The notes: generated by a model not told the origin, from the letters alone. Counted from the stretch's first letter, positions 14,078 through 22,100 are shown. The stretch is DNA of 33,846 bases from Solidesulfovibrio magneticus str. Maddingley MBC34 (GCA_000307955.1 ALAO01000061.1:1-33846); one strand, 5' to 3'. A program made the numbers and translations.

Positions 14078-14096
14078 TGTCGCCGCAGTGGCGACA
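14078..14096. promoter_or_regulatory. dyad in the divergent M23-like/3D intergenic region
   Basis: Perfect 7-bp inverted repeat TGTCGCC/GGCGACA with a 5-nt spacer, centred in the 89-bp divergent gap. A TATAGT-like hexamer on the minus strand lies beside it. It could be an operator shared by both genes or a hairpin in the M23-like leader. Confidence 0.4.
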
Positions 14097-14151
14097 CTAT
14101 AGGCGAGGCCGGCCGGCCGGGCAAGCCGCCCGGCGGCGAAACGGAGTTTGC

Positions 14152-14679
14152 ATGGCTGACGACGAAAAAACGACAACCGCGACACCGCCGCCCAAGGGGG
14201 GCCTTTGCATGGCGGCGGCCACGGCCGCCCTGGCCGTGTCGGCCCTGACGATCAGCCAGGCCGGCGACTGGCTGCGCCGGGCCACGGGCGAACTGCGCCA
14301 CGAAACCGTGCTCATGGCCCAGGACGCGGCCATGGCCCGGTCCGAGGCGGCCATGGCCGCCGGGCGTTTCGCCATTGATCCCGAGGAGCGCCGCCGGCTG
14401 CGCCTGACGGCCACGGCGTACTGCCCGGACTGCCTCGACGACGACGGGCCGCAGCTTTCGGCCTCGGGCGCGCCGGTGCGGGCCGGCCGCACGGTCGCCG
14501 TCTCCCGCGATCTGCGCCGATTGCTTGGTCGCAAGGTCTACATCGAAGGCGTGGGCGTGCGGGTGGTGGAAGACCTCATGCACCCCCGACATGCCGGCCG
14601 ATTGGATCTGTGCCTGCCCAACAAGCGCCAGGCCGTGGATTTCGGCGTGCAAACCCTTGAAGTGGTGATCCTCGACTGA
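14152..14679 (+). CDS. 3D-domain protein, membrane-anchored
   Basis: A 175-residue protein with a short hydrophilic N-terminus, a membrane helix at about 18-38 and a C-terminal 3D domain. That domain is the double-psi beta-barrel found in MltA-type lytic transglycosylases and Rpf-like proteins. Motifs include LRLTATAYCPDC, SASGAPVRAGRTVAVS, VYIEGVGVRVVEDLM and RLDLCLPNKRQAVDFG, which hold the conserved acidic residues. It probably acts on peptidoglycan in the periplasm. ATG 14152 has GGAG 7 nt upstream. It is divergent from the M23-like gene, which supports a joint cell-wall role. A GC-rich hairpin follows its stop. The enzyme activity itself is not proven by the sequence. Confidence 0.8.
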   Translation: MADDEKTTTATPPPKGGLCMAAATAALAVSALTISQAGDWLRRATGELRHETVLMAQDAAMARSEAAMAAGRFAIDPEERRRLRLTATAYCPDCLDDDGPQLSASGAPVRAGRTVAVSRDLRRLLGRKVYIEGVGVRVVEDLMHPRHAGRLDLCLPNKRQAVDFGVQTLEVVILD

Positions 14680-14684
14680 AGCCA

Positions 14685-14711
14685 GCCGGCCCATGCCCTT
14701 TCCGGGCCGGC
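14685..14711. terminator. hairpin between convergent genes
   Basis: Perfect 8-bp stem GCCGGCCC/GGGCCGGC with an 11-nt loop in the 60-bp gap between the 3D-domain gene (plus) and the sugar transferase (minus). It can serve both directions, but no U-tract is present on either side. Confidence 0.5.
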
Positions 14712-14739
14712 CCCTCCCCTTTCGCCTTCGCCCCCGCCG

Positions 14740-16176
14740 TCAGTAGGCTCCGCGCATGCTGCACACCACCGGAATGGTGCGCAGCAAAATCTTCAGGTCC
14801 AGGGCCACCGACCAGGTGTCCACGTACTCGATGTCCAGCTCCATCATGCGCTCGAAGCTCGTGGCATTGCGCCCGCTTATCTGCCACAGGCAGGTGATGC
14901 CCGGCTTGACGCCAAAGCGCCGGCGCGGCCAGGTCTTTTCGATGCGCTCCACGTCGCGCAGGGGCAGCGGCCGGGGACCGACCAGGCTCATGTCGCCGCG
15001 AAGGACGTTGACCAGCTGGGGCAGCTCATCGATGCTCGTGCGGCGTAAAAGCCGGCCCAAGGGGGTGACGCGCGGATCGTTTTTGATCTTGAAAAGCGCC
15101 CCGTCCATCTCGTTTTGGGCCTCAAGCTCCTCCTGCATGTCCGGGGCGTTTTCCACCATGGTGCGGAACTTGTAAAACATGAACCGCCGTTTCCCCAGAC
15201 CCACCCGCTCCTGGGCGAAAATGGCCGGCCCGGGCGAGGTCAGCCGCACCAGCGCCCAGACCAGGGCCAGAAGCGGCGACAGCGCGATCAAGGCGGCCAG
15301 GGACACGGACACGTCCAGGAATCGCTTGAGAATACGTTCGCGCTCGTCGGCCAGGCTGCTCGACAAGGTGGCCACGACCTCGCCGCCATGGCTGGCCGGC
15401 CGGCTGCCCGGGTTTTTGAGCGCAAAGAGTCGGGCCACCACCGTGGCCGTGACGCCTTGGGCCTCGCAGGCTGTGACCAGCCCCGTGCCCAGATGGCTTA
15501 ACTGCTCCAGCGGCAGGCAGATCACCACTTCGTCCACCACCTGCTCGCGCAGATAATCGGCCAGTTCGTCGAACCGGCAGACCAGGCGCGCCGCCTCGGG
15601 CCAGGAGCCGAGAGGAGCTGCTTCCCAGCCGTCGGCCACGAAGCCCATGAAGCGCCGGCCCTGTTCGGGATGGGCCAGCATCTCCCGGGCGATCTCCTGG
15701 GCCCGCTCCCCGGTCCCCGCTACCAGCACGCGACGGCGCAAGAGCCCCTGGGCCTCGCCCATGAACAGCAGCCGGCGCAGGGCCAGGCGTGAGGCCACGC
15801 AGCCCAAAGCCGCCGTCAGCCAAAAGGCGGCCAGGAAAACGGGCGTGGCCAGGGGCGGACGCAAGGCGGCCGCGCCCAACAGCAAGACCATGACCACGCC
15901 GGTGACGGACTTGACCACCTGCTTGACGGCCAGGCGGCGGTCATACAAGGCGGCTTCGGCATAGACGCCAAAAAACGGAAAAATGATCAGGGCGGCGGCC
16001 AACACGCCAAGCAGCAGTCCCAGACTTCCCAGGTCCAGGTGCAGGTGGGCGGCGCTGGCCGTTTCCGGGGAAAAGGCCGCGGAGACCGCCGCCGCGACGA
16101 TCAGCGACAGTGCGGCCAGGGCCAGATCAAGGGCGCGAAGCCAAGTAATGGCTCCCTGTCTTGAGGCAAAGGGCAA
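14740..16176 (-). CDS. polyprenyl-phosphate sugar-1-phosphate transferase (WbaP/ExoY type)
   Basis: Initiating glycosyltransferase that moves a sugar-1-phosphate from a nucleotide sugar to undecaprenyl phosphate, starting exopolysaccharide or O-antigen repeat synthesis at the inner membrane. The 478 residues comprise about four N-terminal helices, a nucleotide-binding-like middle (RRRVLVAGTGERAQEIARE), a further helix (LAALIALSPLLALVWALV) and the catalytic domain. The catalytic domain has GPAIFAQERVGLGKRRFMFYKFRTM in two short conserved blocks, TSIDELPQLVNVLRGDMSLVGPRPL-type residues, and KPGITCLWQISGRN. The only available upstream start is TTG 16176, with GGGGGA 5 nt before it. A sigma-54-like promoter lies about 115 bp upstream. 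No other polysaccharide genes are adjacent. Confidence 0.93.
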   Translation of the reverse strand: MPFASRQGAITWLRALDLALAALSLIVAAAVSAAFSPETASAAHLHLDLGSLGLLLGVLAAALIIFPFFGVYAEAALYDRRLAVKQVVKSVTGVVMVLLLGAAALRPPLATPVFLAAFWLTAALGCVASRLALRRLLFMGEAQGLLRRRVLVAGTGERAQEIAREMLAHPEQGRRFMGFVADGWEAAPLGSWPEAARLVCRFDELADYLREQVVDEVVICLPLEQLSHLGTGLVTACEAQGVTATVVARLFALKNPGSRPASHGGEVVATLSSSLADERERILKRFLDVSVSLAALIALSPLLALVWALVRLTSPGPAIFAQERVGLGKRRFMFYKFRTMVENAPDMQEELEAQNEMDGALFKIKNDPRVTPLGRLLRRTSIDELPQLVNVLRGDMSLVGPRPLPLRDVERIEKTWPRRRFGVKPGITCLWQISGRNATSFERMMELDIEYVDTWSVALDLKILLRTIPVVCSMRGAY

Positions 16177-16291
16177 GGGGTTCCCCCAGCGGTTGCGGCT
16201 CGGCCACGGCGGCCGGGCCAGTGGTGACGCGTGGTCCCAAAACGACCCGGCCCCGCGCAGCCATCAAGGCTACTCCATCCGCCAGGAGAAA

Positions 16292-16307
16292 TGCAACCTC
16301 CGGGCCA
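16292..16307 (-). promoter_or_regulatory. sigma-54 (-24/-12) promoter candidate for the sugar transferase
   Basis: TGGCCCGGAGGTTGCA on the minus strand has the invariant GG and GC 10 bp apart. It differs from the consensus TGGCACG-N4-TTGCA at one position. The predicted start of transcription is near 16281, about 105 nt before the TTG start. Confidence 0.55.
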
Positions 16308-16428
16308 TTTTCACGTTTCGCCCGCCGCATCCCCCGCCCGAGGACAGGACCGGCCAGCCTCCACCACGAGGGAGCGAAAGTCCCTGACCAGTCTCCGATG
16401 CTCCCCACATCCCGTGCTGGACAGGCCT

Positions 16429-17787
16429 CTACGGCACCAGCAGCACCTTGACGTCGCAGACGTTGGTGTTGGTGGGGCCGGTCTTGAGCAGCCGGCCCAC
16501 GGCCTCGAAATAGTGGTAGGCGTCGTTGGCCGCCAGATAGGCCCGAGCATCCAGCCCCAGATTCTGGCCCTCACGCAGGATGGCCAGACTGGCAAACGCC
16601 CCAGTGGCGTCGGTGGGGCCGTCGGAACCGTCGGTGGAGGCGGCCAAAAACACGGCCTCCTCGGCGTTGCGGGGCTCCCCGGCCAGCCCGGCCAGAAAGG
16701 CCAGGGCCATTTCCTGGTTGCGCCCGCCCTTGCCCGGGCCGCGCAGGGTCACGGTGGTTTCGCCGCCGGCGATGCAGCAGGCCGGCCGGGGCAGGGGCAT
16801 GGCGTATTCGGCGATGTCCTTGGCCACGCCGAGAAACAGGTTGGCCATCTCGCGCGATTCGCCGGCCAGATGCGAGGTCAGGACCAGGGTGGCGTAGCCC
16901 AGGGCGGCGGCCTTGTCCCGGGCGGCCAGCAAGGCCTGGTAATTGGTGCCGATGAGTACCGTGCGCACGTGATCAAACACCGGGTCCCCGGCCTTGGGCG
17001 TTTCCGGGGCGCGCCCGGCGGCCACGGCCGAGAGCACGGCCAGGACGTTTTTCCCGATCCTCTCCCCCACGCCGTAACGTTCGACCACGGCCAGGGCGTC
17101 GGCCCCGCAAGTGGAATCCGGCACGGTCGGACCGCTGGCGATGACGTCGAGGTCGTCGCCGACCACGTCGGATAAAAGCAGCCCCAGGCAGTCGGCCGGG
17201 GCGATGGCCGCGGCCAGCCGCCCGCCTTTGACGGCCGAGAGCTTCTTGCGCACGCAGTTGATCTCGTGGATGGACGCGCCGCAGGCCAAAAGCGCCCGGG
17301 TGGCGGCCTGCTTGTCGGCCAGGGTCAGGGGAAGGCCGGGCAGGTCCAGGGGGGCGGCGAGAATGGCCGAACCGCCGCCCGAGACCAGGACGATGACCAG
17401 ATCGTCCGGTCCAGCCTGTCGGGCCATCGCCAGGACTTCCCGGGCCGCCGCCTCGCCCCGGGCGTCGGGCACGGGGTGGGCCGCCTCCAGGAGCCGGATG
17501 CGCGAAAGCGTCTCCAGGTAGCCTTCCTTGACGGCCACCACCCCGGCCGTGATCCGCTCCCCGAGCAGGCGCTCCAGCCCAAGGGCCATGCGGCCCGAGG
17601 CCTTGCCCATGCCCAGGACGAAGAGGCGCCGGTAGCGGGCCAGATCGTAGACGTGGCACTCGGTTTCGGTGGTCACGCGCAGGATGTCGCCGGTAAGCGT
17701 CAACACCCGCTGCATCATGGCCAGGGGATCGACCCGGTCGAGTCCGGCCCGGAAGATGGCCTCGGCGTCGGCAAGGGGATTTCGCAT
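16429..17787 (-). CDS. glycerate 2-kinase (MOFRL family)
   Basis: Phosphorylates D-glycerate, most likely to 2-phosphoglycerate, feeding glycolysis from serine, glycolate or tartronate routes. The 452 residues match the GckA/TtuD/MOFRL family. Motifs: FVLGMGKASGRMA near residue 55, VLVSGGGSAILAAP in the middle, NCVRKKLSAVKGGRLA, LLSDVVGDDLDVIASGPTVPD, then the C-terminal MOFRL part with GGETTVTLRGPGKGGRNQE and STDGSDGPTDATGAF. ATG 17787 has AGGAG 8 nt upstream. It is divergent from nudC, with 210 bp between the starts. The neighbouring sugar transferase is unrelated in function, so no pathway can be inferred from context. Confidence 0.93.
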   Translation of the reverse strand: MRNPLADAEAIFRAGLDRVDPLAMMQRVLTLTGDILRVTTETECHVYDLARYRRLFVLGMGKASGRMALGLERLLGERITAGVVAVKEGYLETLSRIRLLEAAHPVPDARGEAAAREVLAMARQAGPDDLVIVLVSGGGSAILAAPLDLPGLPLTLADKQAATRALLACGASIHEINCVRKKLSAVKGGRLAAAIAPADCLGLLLSDVVGDDLDVIASGPTVPDSTCGADALAVVERYGVGERIGKNVLAVLSAVAAGRAPETPKAGDPVFDHVRTVLIGTNYQALLAARDKAAALGYATLVLTSHLAGESREMANLFLGVAKDIAEYAMPLPRPACCIAGGETTVTLRGPGKGGRNQEMALAFLAGLAGEPRNAEEAVFLAASTDGSDGPTDATGAFASLAILREGQNLGLDARAYLAANDAYHYFEAVGRLLKTGPTNTNVCDVKVLLVP

Positions 17788-17997
17788 GAGAGGGCTCCTT
17801 CGCGCCGGCAGGGCGCAGGGTCATGCCCGGGAGTGCCAGGGCCGGCCAGGGCGCGTCAAGCCATGGCGCAGCGAGAGCATGGGGAACATGGCCGGGCGGC
17901 AAAAGCCTGCCGGGGATAGCCAAACGCCCCGGGCCGGCGTATCGTGTCCGGCAGCGCCGACGGCAGGAATGCCGCCGGCCAAACCCGCGAGACGCCC

Positions 17998-18876
17998 ATG
18001 CCCACGCCCGACCTGAACCTGCTCCCCTTTTCCCGGGCCGCCCTGGGTCCCGAATTCGCCCCGGCCACCCCGGAGCTGGACCGTCCGGACGAACCCGGCT
18101 GCTGGATTGTCCTGCGCGAAAACGCCCTGGTGCTCACCCGTCGCGGTCTGGCCCTGCCGGACGGCGTGCTGCCAGTGCCCGGACCCTTTGCCGTGCCGCC
18201 GGTGCTGGTCGGCTTGTGGAGCGGCCGCCCCTTGAGAGCCGCCCGGCTGGAGCCCGAGGCCGCCCTGCCGGCCGGTTTTGCCCCCATCACCGCCTCCTAC
18301 CGTTCGCCGCTTCTCGACGAGCGGCTTCTCACCCTGGCCGGCCTGGCCCGGCAAGTGCTTCACTGGCGCGACCGCAGCCGCATCTGCCCGGCCTGCGGCG
18401 GCGCGCCGGCCGGCATCCCCGGCGGCTTCGGGGCGCGCTGCACGGCCTGCGCCCGGGAATACTATCCGCGCATCCATCCGGCCGTAATCGTGCTCGTGTC
18501 GCGCGGCGACGAATATCTGCTGGTGCGCAAGGCCGGCTGGCCGGCCGGCCAGTACGGGCTGGTGGCCGGCTTCGTGGAATTTTCCGAATCCTTCGAGGAG
18601 TGCGTGGCCCGGGAAGTGGCCGAAGAAACCGGGCTTGCCGTGGCCGGCATCCGTTACCTCGGCAGCCAGAACTGGCCCTTCCCGAGCCAAATCATGGCCG
18701 CGTTCGCGGCGGAGGCCGTCGGCGGGGAGCTTGTGGTCGACCGCACCGAGCTTGAGGACGCGAGTTGGTTTTCCGCCCGCCGCCCGCCGGCCGTGCTGCC
18801 GCCCAAGTCCAGCATCGCCCGGTGGATGCTCGACCGCCACGCTCCGGAACTGGTCCGGGCCGCCGGCGGCGCGTAA
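17998..18876 (+). CDS. nudC: NADH pyrophosphatase NudC (Nudix, zinc ribbon)
   Basis: Hydrolyses NAD(H) to NMN(H) and AMP and, in known homologues, removes NAD caps from RNA. The ATG at 17998 gives 292 residues; an in-frame GTG at 17944 is possible, but neither has a strong Shine-Dalgarno. The zinc ribbon has C130, C133, C148 and C151. The Nudix box spans G191 to L213 with REVAEETGL at 205-213. The NudC signature SQPWPFPxS appears as SQNWPFPSQ at 223-231, so two of its positions differ. The N-terminal half is the NADH pyrophosphatase-like domain. It precedes the Rrf2 gene by about 95 bp, but that gene has its own promoter. Confidence 0.92.
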   Translation: MPTPDLNLLPFSRAALGPEFAPATPELDRPDEPGCWIVLRENALVLTRRGLALPDGVLPVPGPFAVPPVLVGLWSGRPLRAARLEPEAALPAGFAPITASYRSPLLDERLLTLAGLARQVLHWRDRSRICPACGGAPAGIPGGFGARCTACAREYYPRIHPAVIVLVSRGDEYLLVRKAGWPAGQYGLVAGFVEFSESFEECVAREVAEETGLAVAGIRYLGSQNWPFPSQIMAAFAAEAVGGELVVDRTELEDASWFSARRPPAVLPPKSSIARWMLDRHAPELVRAAGGA

Positions 18877-18903
18877 AATTCCTCCAGACCGGCGGGTTAT
18901 TCG

Positions 18904-18932
18904 TTGACAGGGTCCACGGGCTTTTATATAGG
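18904..18932 (+). promoter_or_regulatory. sigma-70 promoter of the Rrf2 regulator
   Basis: Perfect -35 TTGACA (18904-18909), a 17-bp spacer, and -10 TATAGG (18927-18932). The predicted start is near 18939, about 32 nt before the ATG. The -10 overlaps an operator-like dyad. Confidence 0.8.
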
Positions 18933-18954
18933 ATCAATCAGCTCCGATTAATCC
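18931..18954 (+). promoter_or_regulatory. operator-like dyad overlapping the Rrf2 promoter
   Basis: Arms GGATCAATC and GATTAATCC pair at 8 of 9 positions around a 6-bp spacer. The left arm shares its first two bases with the -10 element. Position and symmetry fit repression of the gene by its own product. I saw no second copy before cydA. Confidence 0.6.
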
Positions 18955-18970
18955 ACAAGAGAGGCGTTTC

Positions 18971-19426
18971 ATGCGTTTGACCCGAGCCGGCGAATACGCC
19001 ATCCGCTGCGTCCTGTACCTGGCCATGCACCAGGACCGGACGCTTATTGGACGCAAGGAAATCGCCGAGGCCATGGACATTCCGGCCCAATTCCTGGGCA
19101 AAGTCGCCCAGCAGTTGGCCAAGGCCGGCGTCATCAGCATCCGCCAGGGCTCCCAGGGCGGCTACGAACTGGCCCGCCGGCCCCAGGAAATCACCTTGCT
19201 GGCCGTCATCGAGGCCATCGACGGTGAAATCTTTTTAAACGACTGCATCCAGCGGCCCGGCAGCTGCGACAGGCAGGCCATCTGTTCCGTGCATAACGTG
19301 TGGGATACGGCGCGGCGGCAACTGCGCGACACCCTGGGCAGCACCACCCTGGCCGAATTGGCGGCCCTGGAGAAGTGCTCCTGCCGGGGACGGTCGTGCG
19401 ATGCGGCGCGCGCTTCGAATGGTTGA
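18971..19426 (+). CDS. Rrf2-family transcriptional regulator with Fe-S cysteines
   Basis: A 151-residue winged-helix repressor of the IscR/NsrR/RsrR type. The N-terminal MRLTRAGEYAIRCVLYLA and the recognition region PAQFLGKVAQQLAKAG are typical, as is the wing RQGSQGGYELAR. A cluster site C92, C99, C105 with H108 matches the cysteine spacing of cluster-binding members. An extra cysteine-rich tail (KCSCRGRSC) is less usual. It probably senses oxygen, nitric oxide or iron-sulfur status. It lies 138 bp upstream of cydAB on the same strand, so control of cytochrome bd is likely. GAGG precedes ATG 18971, and a sigma-70 promoter with a dyad lies in front. The effector is not known. Confidence 0.92.
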   Translation: MRLTRAGEYAIRCVLYLAMHQDRTLIGRKEIAEAMDIPAQFLGKVAQQLAKAGVISIRQGSQGGYELARRPQEITLLAVIEAIDGEIFLNDCIQRPGSCDRQAICSVHNVWDTARRQLRDTLGSTTLAELAALEKCSCRGRSCDAARASNG

Positions 19427-19492
19427 GTTTTTTTGACGGGGGTTGGTGCATTTTTCCCGGGGCGGTGCTAGTTGGAAATCGACCGCCAATTT

Positions 19493-19510
19493 GCCGCGAG
19501 GCGTCGCGGC
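19493..19510 (+). repeat. inverted repeat in the cydA leader
   Basis: GCCGCGA and TCGCGGC around a 4-nt loop, about 55 bp before the cydA ATG. It could be a small leader hairpin or a protein site. No clear -35/-10 pair is visible in the rrf2-cydA gap. Confidence 0.35.
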
Positions 19511-19564
19511 CGGGGAAATGCGAAACGGGTTTGACGGTCAACACGGAGGAAAAGGAGACAGATC

Positions 19565-20866
19565 ATGGACACCTTGATGCTTTCCCGACTGCAGTTCGCC
19601 TTTGCGACATTCATCCACTTCATCTTCGTCCCGCTTACGCTCGGGCTTTCCATCATCGTGGCCGTGATGGAAACCAAGTTCGTGCGCACCGGGGACGAAA
19701 CCTACAAACGCATGGCCAAGTTCTGGGGCAAACTGTTCCTGATCAACTTCGCCCTGGGCGTCGTCACCGGCATCACCCTGGAATTCCAGTTCGGCACCAA
19801 CTGGTCGCGCTATTCGACCTTTGTGGGCGATATTTTCGGGTCGCTGCTGGCCATCGAAGCCACGGCGGCCTTTTTCCTGGAATCCACCTTCATCGGCGTC
19901 TGGGTGTTCGGCTGGAACAAGCTGTCGCCCAAAGTCCACTGCCTGGCCATCTGGCTGGTGGCCGGGGCTTCCAACCTCTCGGCCCTGTGGATCATCCTGG
20001 CCAACGGCTTCATGCAGCACCCGGTGGGCTACGTGATGCAAAACGGCCGGGCCGAACTCGGCAGCTTCTTTGAAGTCGTCACCAACCCCTACGGCTGGAA
20101 CGCCTTTTTCCACACCGTCACCGGCTCCTGGGCCCTGGGCGGCTTCTTCGTGATCGGCGTGTCGGCCTGGCATCTGCTGCGCAAGCAGAACATCGACTTC
20201 TTCACCAAGTCCTTCCGCATCGGCGCCGGCTTCGCCCTGGTCTTCTCGCTGCTGGTGGCCGTCGTGGGGCACCGCCAGGGCAACATCGTGGCCGAGGTCC
20301 AGCCGGCCAAGCTGGCGGCCATGGAATCCCACTGGGAAACCCAGAAGAACGCGCCCATGTACCTGCTCGCCGTGCCTGATCCGGCCAACGAGAAGAACAG
20401 CGTCCAGATCGGCGGCATTCCGAGCTTGCTCAGCCTCATGGCCTTCAACGATCCCGGCGCGGAAGTGAAGGGCCTCAAGGACTTCCCGGCCGAGGACCGT
20501 CCGCCCGTCACGCTCACCTTCTCCGCCTTCCGCGTCATGGTCGGCCTGGGAACGGCCATGCTGATCCTGGCCGTGCTGGCCTTTATTGCCCGCCACCATC
20601 CCGAGGAGACCTCCCACAAGCTCCTCAAGGCCTTTGTCTGGGCCATCCCCGTGCCCTACCTCGCGCTGCAGGCCGGCTGGGCCGTGGCCGAGGTCGGCCG
20701 CCAGCCCTGGATCGTCTACGGCATCATGCGCACCCGCGACGCCGTTTCCCCCATCGCCGCCCATCAGGTCGGCATCAGCCTGGCCGCCTTCTTCGTGGTC
20801 TACATCCTGCTGGCGTCGCTGGATATCTATCTGCTGGCCAAGTACGCCCGCTCCGAACCGCACTAG
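19565..20866 (+). CDS. cydA: cytochrome bd ubiquinol oxidase subunit I
   Basis: Quinol-oxidising, haem-bearing subunit of the cytochrome bd oxidase in the inner membrane. It reduces oxygen to water and helps anaerobes survive oxygen exposure. The 433 residues make it a short-Q-loop form. Haem ligand H18 lies in LQFATFIH-like context, and the second histidine in NAFFHTVTGSW. The proton-path glutamates are in IEATAAFFLES. The quinol-site loop reads VAEVQPAKLAAME, with the conserved Lys and Glu. The methionine ligand sits in GRQPWIVYGIMRT. About nine membrane helices are expected. AGGAG lies 7 nt before ATG 19565. cydB follows after 76 bp, and the Rrf2 gene precedes it. Confidence 0.98.
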   Translation: MDTLMLSRLQFAFATFIHFIFVPLTLGLSIIVAVMETKFVRTGDETYKRMAKFWGKLFLINFALGVVTGITLEFQFGTNWSRYSTFVGDIFGSLLAIEATAAFFLESTFIGVWVFGWNKLSPKVHCLAIWLVAGASNLSALWIILANGFMQHPVGYVMQNGRAELGSFFEVVTNPYGWNAFFHTVTGSWALGGFFVIGVSAWHLLRKQNIDFFTKSFRIGAGFALVFSLLVAVVGHRQGNIVAEVQPAKLAAMESHWETQKNAPMYLLAVPDPANEKNSVQIGGIPSLLSLMAFNDPGAEVKGLKDFPAEDRPPVTLTFSAFRVMVGLGTAMLILAVLAFIARHHPEETSHKLLKAFVWAIPVPYLALQAGWAVAEVGRQPWIVYGIMRTRDAVSPIAAHQVGISLAAFFVVYILLASLDIYLLAKYARSEPH

Positions 20867-20942
20867 GCCCGGACAGACCGCGTCATGGCAATGCGACTGA
20901 CTCAACCCGGCCCGGCCGGTTGCTAATCGAAGGAGACAGACC

Positions 20943-21971
20943 ATGGATCTCGGAACCATTTGGTTTATCCTGTGGGGCGTGCTTTGGGCCGTCTATTTCA
21001 TCCTGGACGGATTCGATCTCGGCATCGGCACCATCATGCCGTTTTTCGCCAAAAGCGATGATGAAAAACGCATCATGTACAACGCCATGGGTCCCTTCTG
21101 GGACGGCAACGAAGTGTGGCTCATCACCGCCGGCGGCGTGACCTTCGCCGCCTTCCCCAAGACCTACGCCGTCATGTTCTCGGCGCTCTACACGCCGCTG
21201 ATGTTCCTGCTCTTCGCCCTGATCCTTCGCGGCGTGTCCTTTGAATTCCGCTCCAAGGTGGACAGCCCGGGCTGGCGCAAGATCTGGGACACCTGCAACT
21301 TCCTTGGCAGCTTCCTGCCGGCGCTGCTGCTGGGCGTGGCCTTCGCCAACATCTTCAAGGGCCTCCCCCTGGACCAGGACGGCATCCTGCACGGCAACCT
21401 CCTAACCCTCCTGAACCCCTACGGCCTAGCCGGCGGCCTGCTCTTCGTCGCCCTGTTCGCCCACCACGGCGCGCTGTGGCTGGCGTTTAAGTCCGAAGGC
21501 GACGTCCACGACCGGGCCGTGGCCCTGGCCGGCAAGCTCTGGCCGGTGGTGGCCGGGCTGGTGGTGCTGTTCCTGGTCATGAGCCTTTTTATGACCCAGC
21601 TCTTCGCCAACTACCTGGTCAATCCGCTGCTGTTTGTCATCCTGCTGGTGGCCGTGGCCGGGCTGGTCCTGACCATGACCTACCGCAAGGCCGGCCGCAT
21701 CCTGGCCTCCTGGGGCGCTTCGGCCGTGCTCATCGGCTCGGCCGCCCTGTTCGGCGTGGTCGGCATCTTCCCGGCCCTGCTGCCGTCGAGCCTGAACCCG
21801 GCCTATTCCCTGACCATCCAGAACTCCTCGTCCTCGCCCATGACGCTGGCCATCATGCTCGGCGTGGCCCTGGTCTTCGTGCCCATCGTCATCGCCTACC
21901 AGATCTGGACCCTGCGGACTTTCCGCCATCCCGTGACCAAGGCCGACCTGGACTACGAAGAAGCTTACTAG
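20943..21971 (+). CDS. cydB: cytochrome bd ubiquinol oxidase subunit II
   Basis: Structural partner of CydA in the bd oxidase. The 342 residues contain about eight membrane helices. The start MDLGTIWFILWGVLW is followed by VYFILDGFDLGIG and the family segment GPFWDGNEVWLITAGG, then FPKTYA. AAGGAG lies upstream of ATG 20943, within a translation start region nearly identical to that of cydA. A strong intrinsic terminator 20 nt after the stop ends the operon. No cydX-like small ORF is evident between cydB and the terminator. Confidence 0.98.
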   Translation: MDLGTIWFILWGVLWAVYFILDGFDLGIGTIMPFFAKSDDEKRIMYNAMGPFWDGNEVWLITAGGVTFAAFPKTYAVMFSALYTPLMFLLFALILRGVSFEFRSKVDSPGWRKIWDTCNFLGSFLPALLLGVAFANIFKGLPLDQDGILHGNLLTLLNPYGLAGGLLFVALFAHHGALWLAFKSEGDVHDRAVALAGKLWPVVAGLVVLFLVMSLFMTQLFANYLVNPLLFVILLVAVAGLVLTMTYRKAGRILASWGASAVLIGSAALFGVVGIFPALLPSSLNPAYSLTIQNSSSSPMTLAIMLGVALVFVPIVIAYQIWTLRTFRHPVTKADLDYEEAY

Positions 21972-21991
21972 AAGACGCGTTTCCCAGCGCG

Positions 21992-22025
21992 AAAGCCGGC
22001 GAAGTTCGCTTCGCCGGCTTTTTTT
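21992..22025 (+). terminator. strong intrinsic terminator after cydAB
   Basis: A 13-bp perfect stem (AAAGCCGGCGAAG and its complement) closed by a TTCG loop, with a T-run that begins in the stem and extends to 22025. It sits about 20 nt after the cydB stop. Confidence 0.95.
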
Positions 22026-22071
22026 GGCCTTCTCGAAACCGGCCGCCCTCAAAATTGATGGGCTTTTTTAA

Positions 22072-22100
22072 TTGACATCGAAAATCAACTTCACTATCAG
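22072..22100 (+). promoter_or_regulatory. sigma-70 promoter of the HMA/HD-GYP gene group
   Basis: TTGACA (22072-22077), a 17-bp spacer and TATCAG (22095-22100), lying in an A/T-rich stretch just after the cydAB terminator. An imperfect dyad TTGACAT to AAATCAA (22072-22088) covers the -35, which would suit a repressor, possibly Fur-like. The leader is about 90 nt. Confidence 0.65.

Noticed and set aside
16127-16408. Minus-strand ORF of 93 codons upstream of the sugar transferase
   Set aside because: Its 5' half precedes and covers the sigma-54-like promoter, lacks a Shine-Dalgarno and has no family likeness. Only its 45-codon 3' part is kept as a speculative leader.
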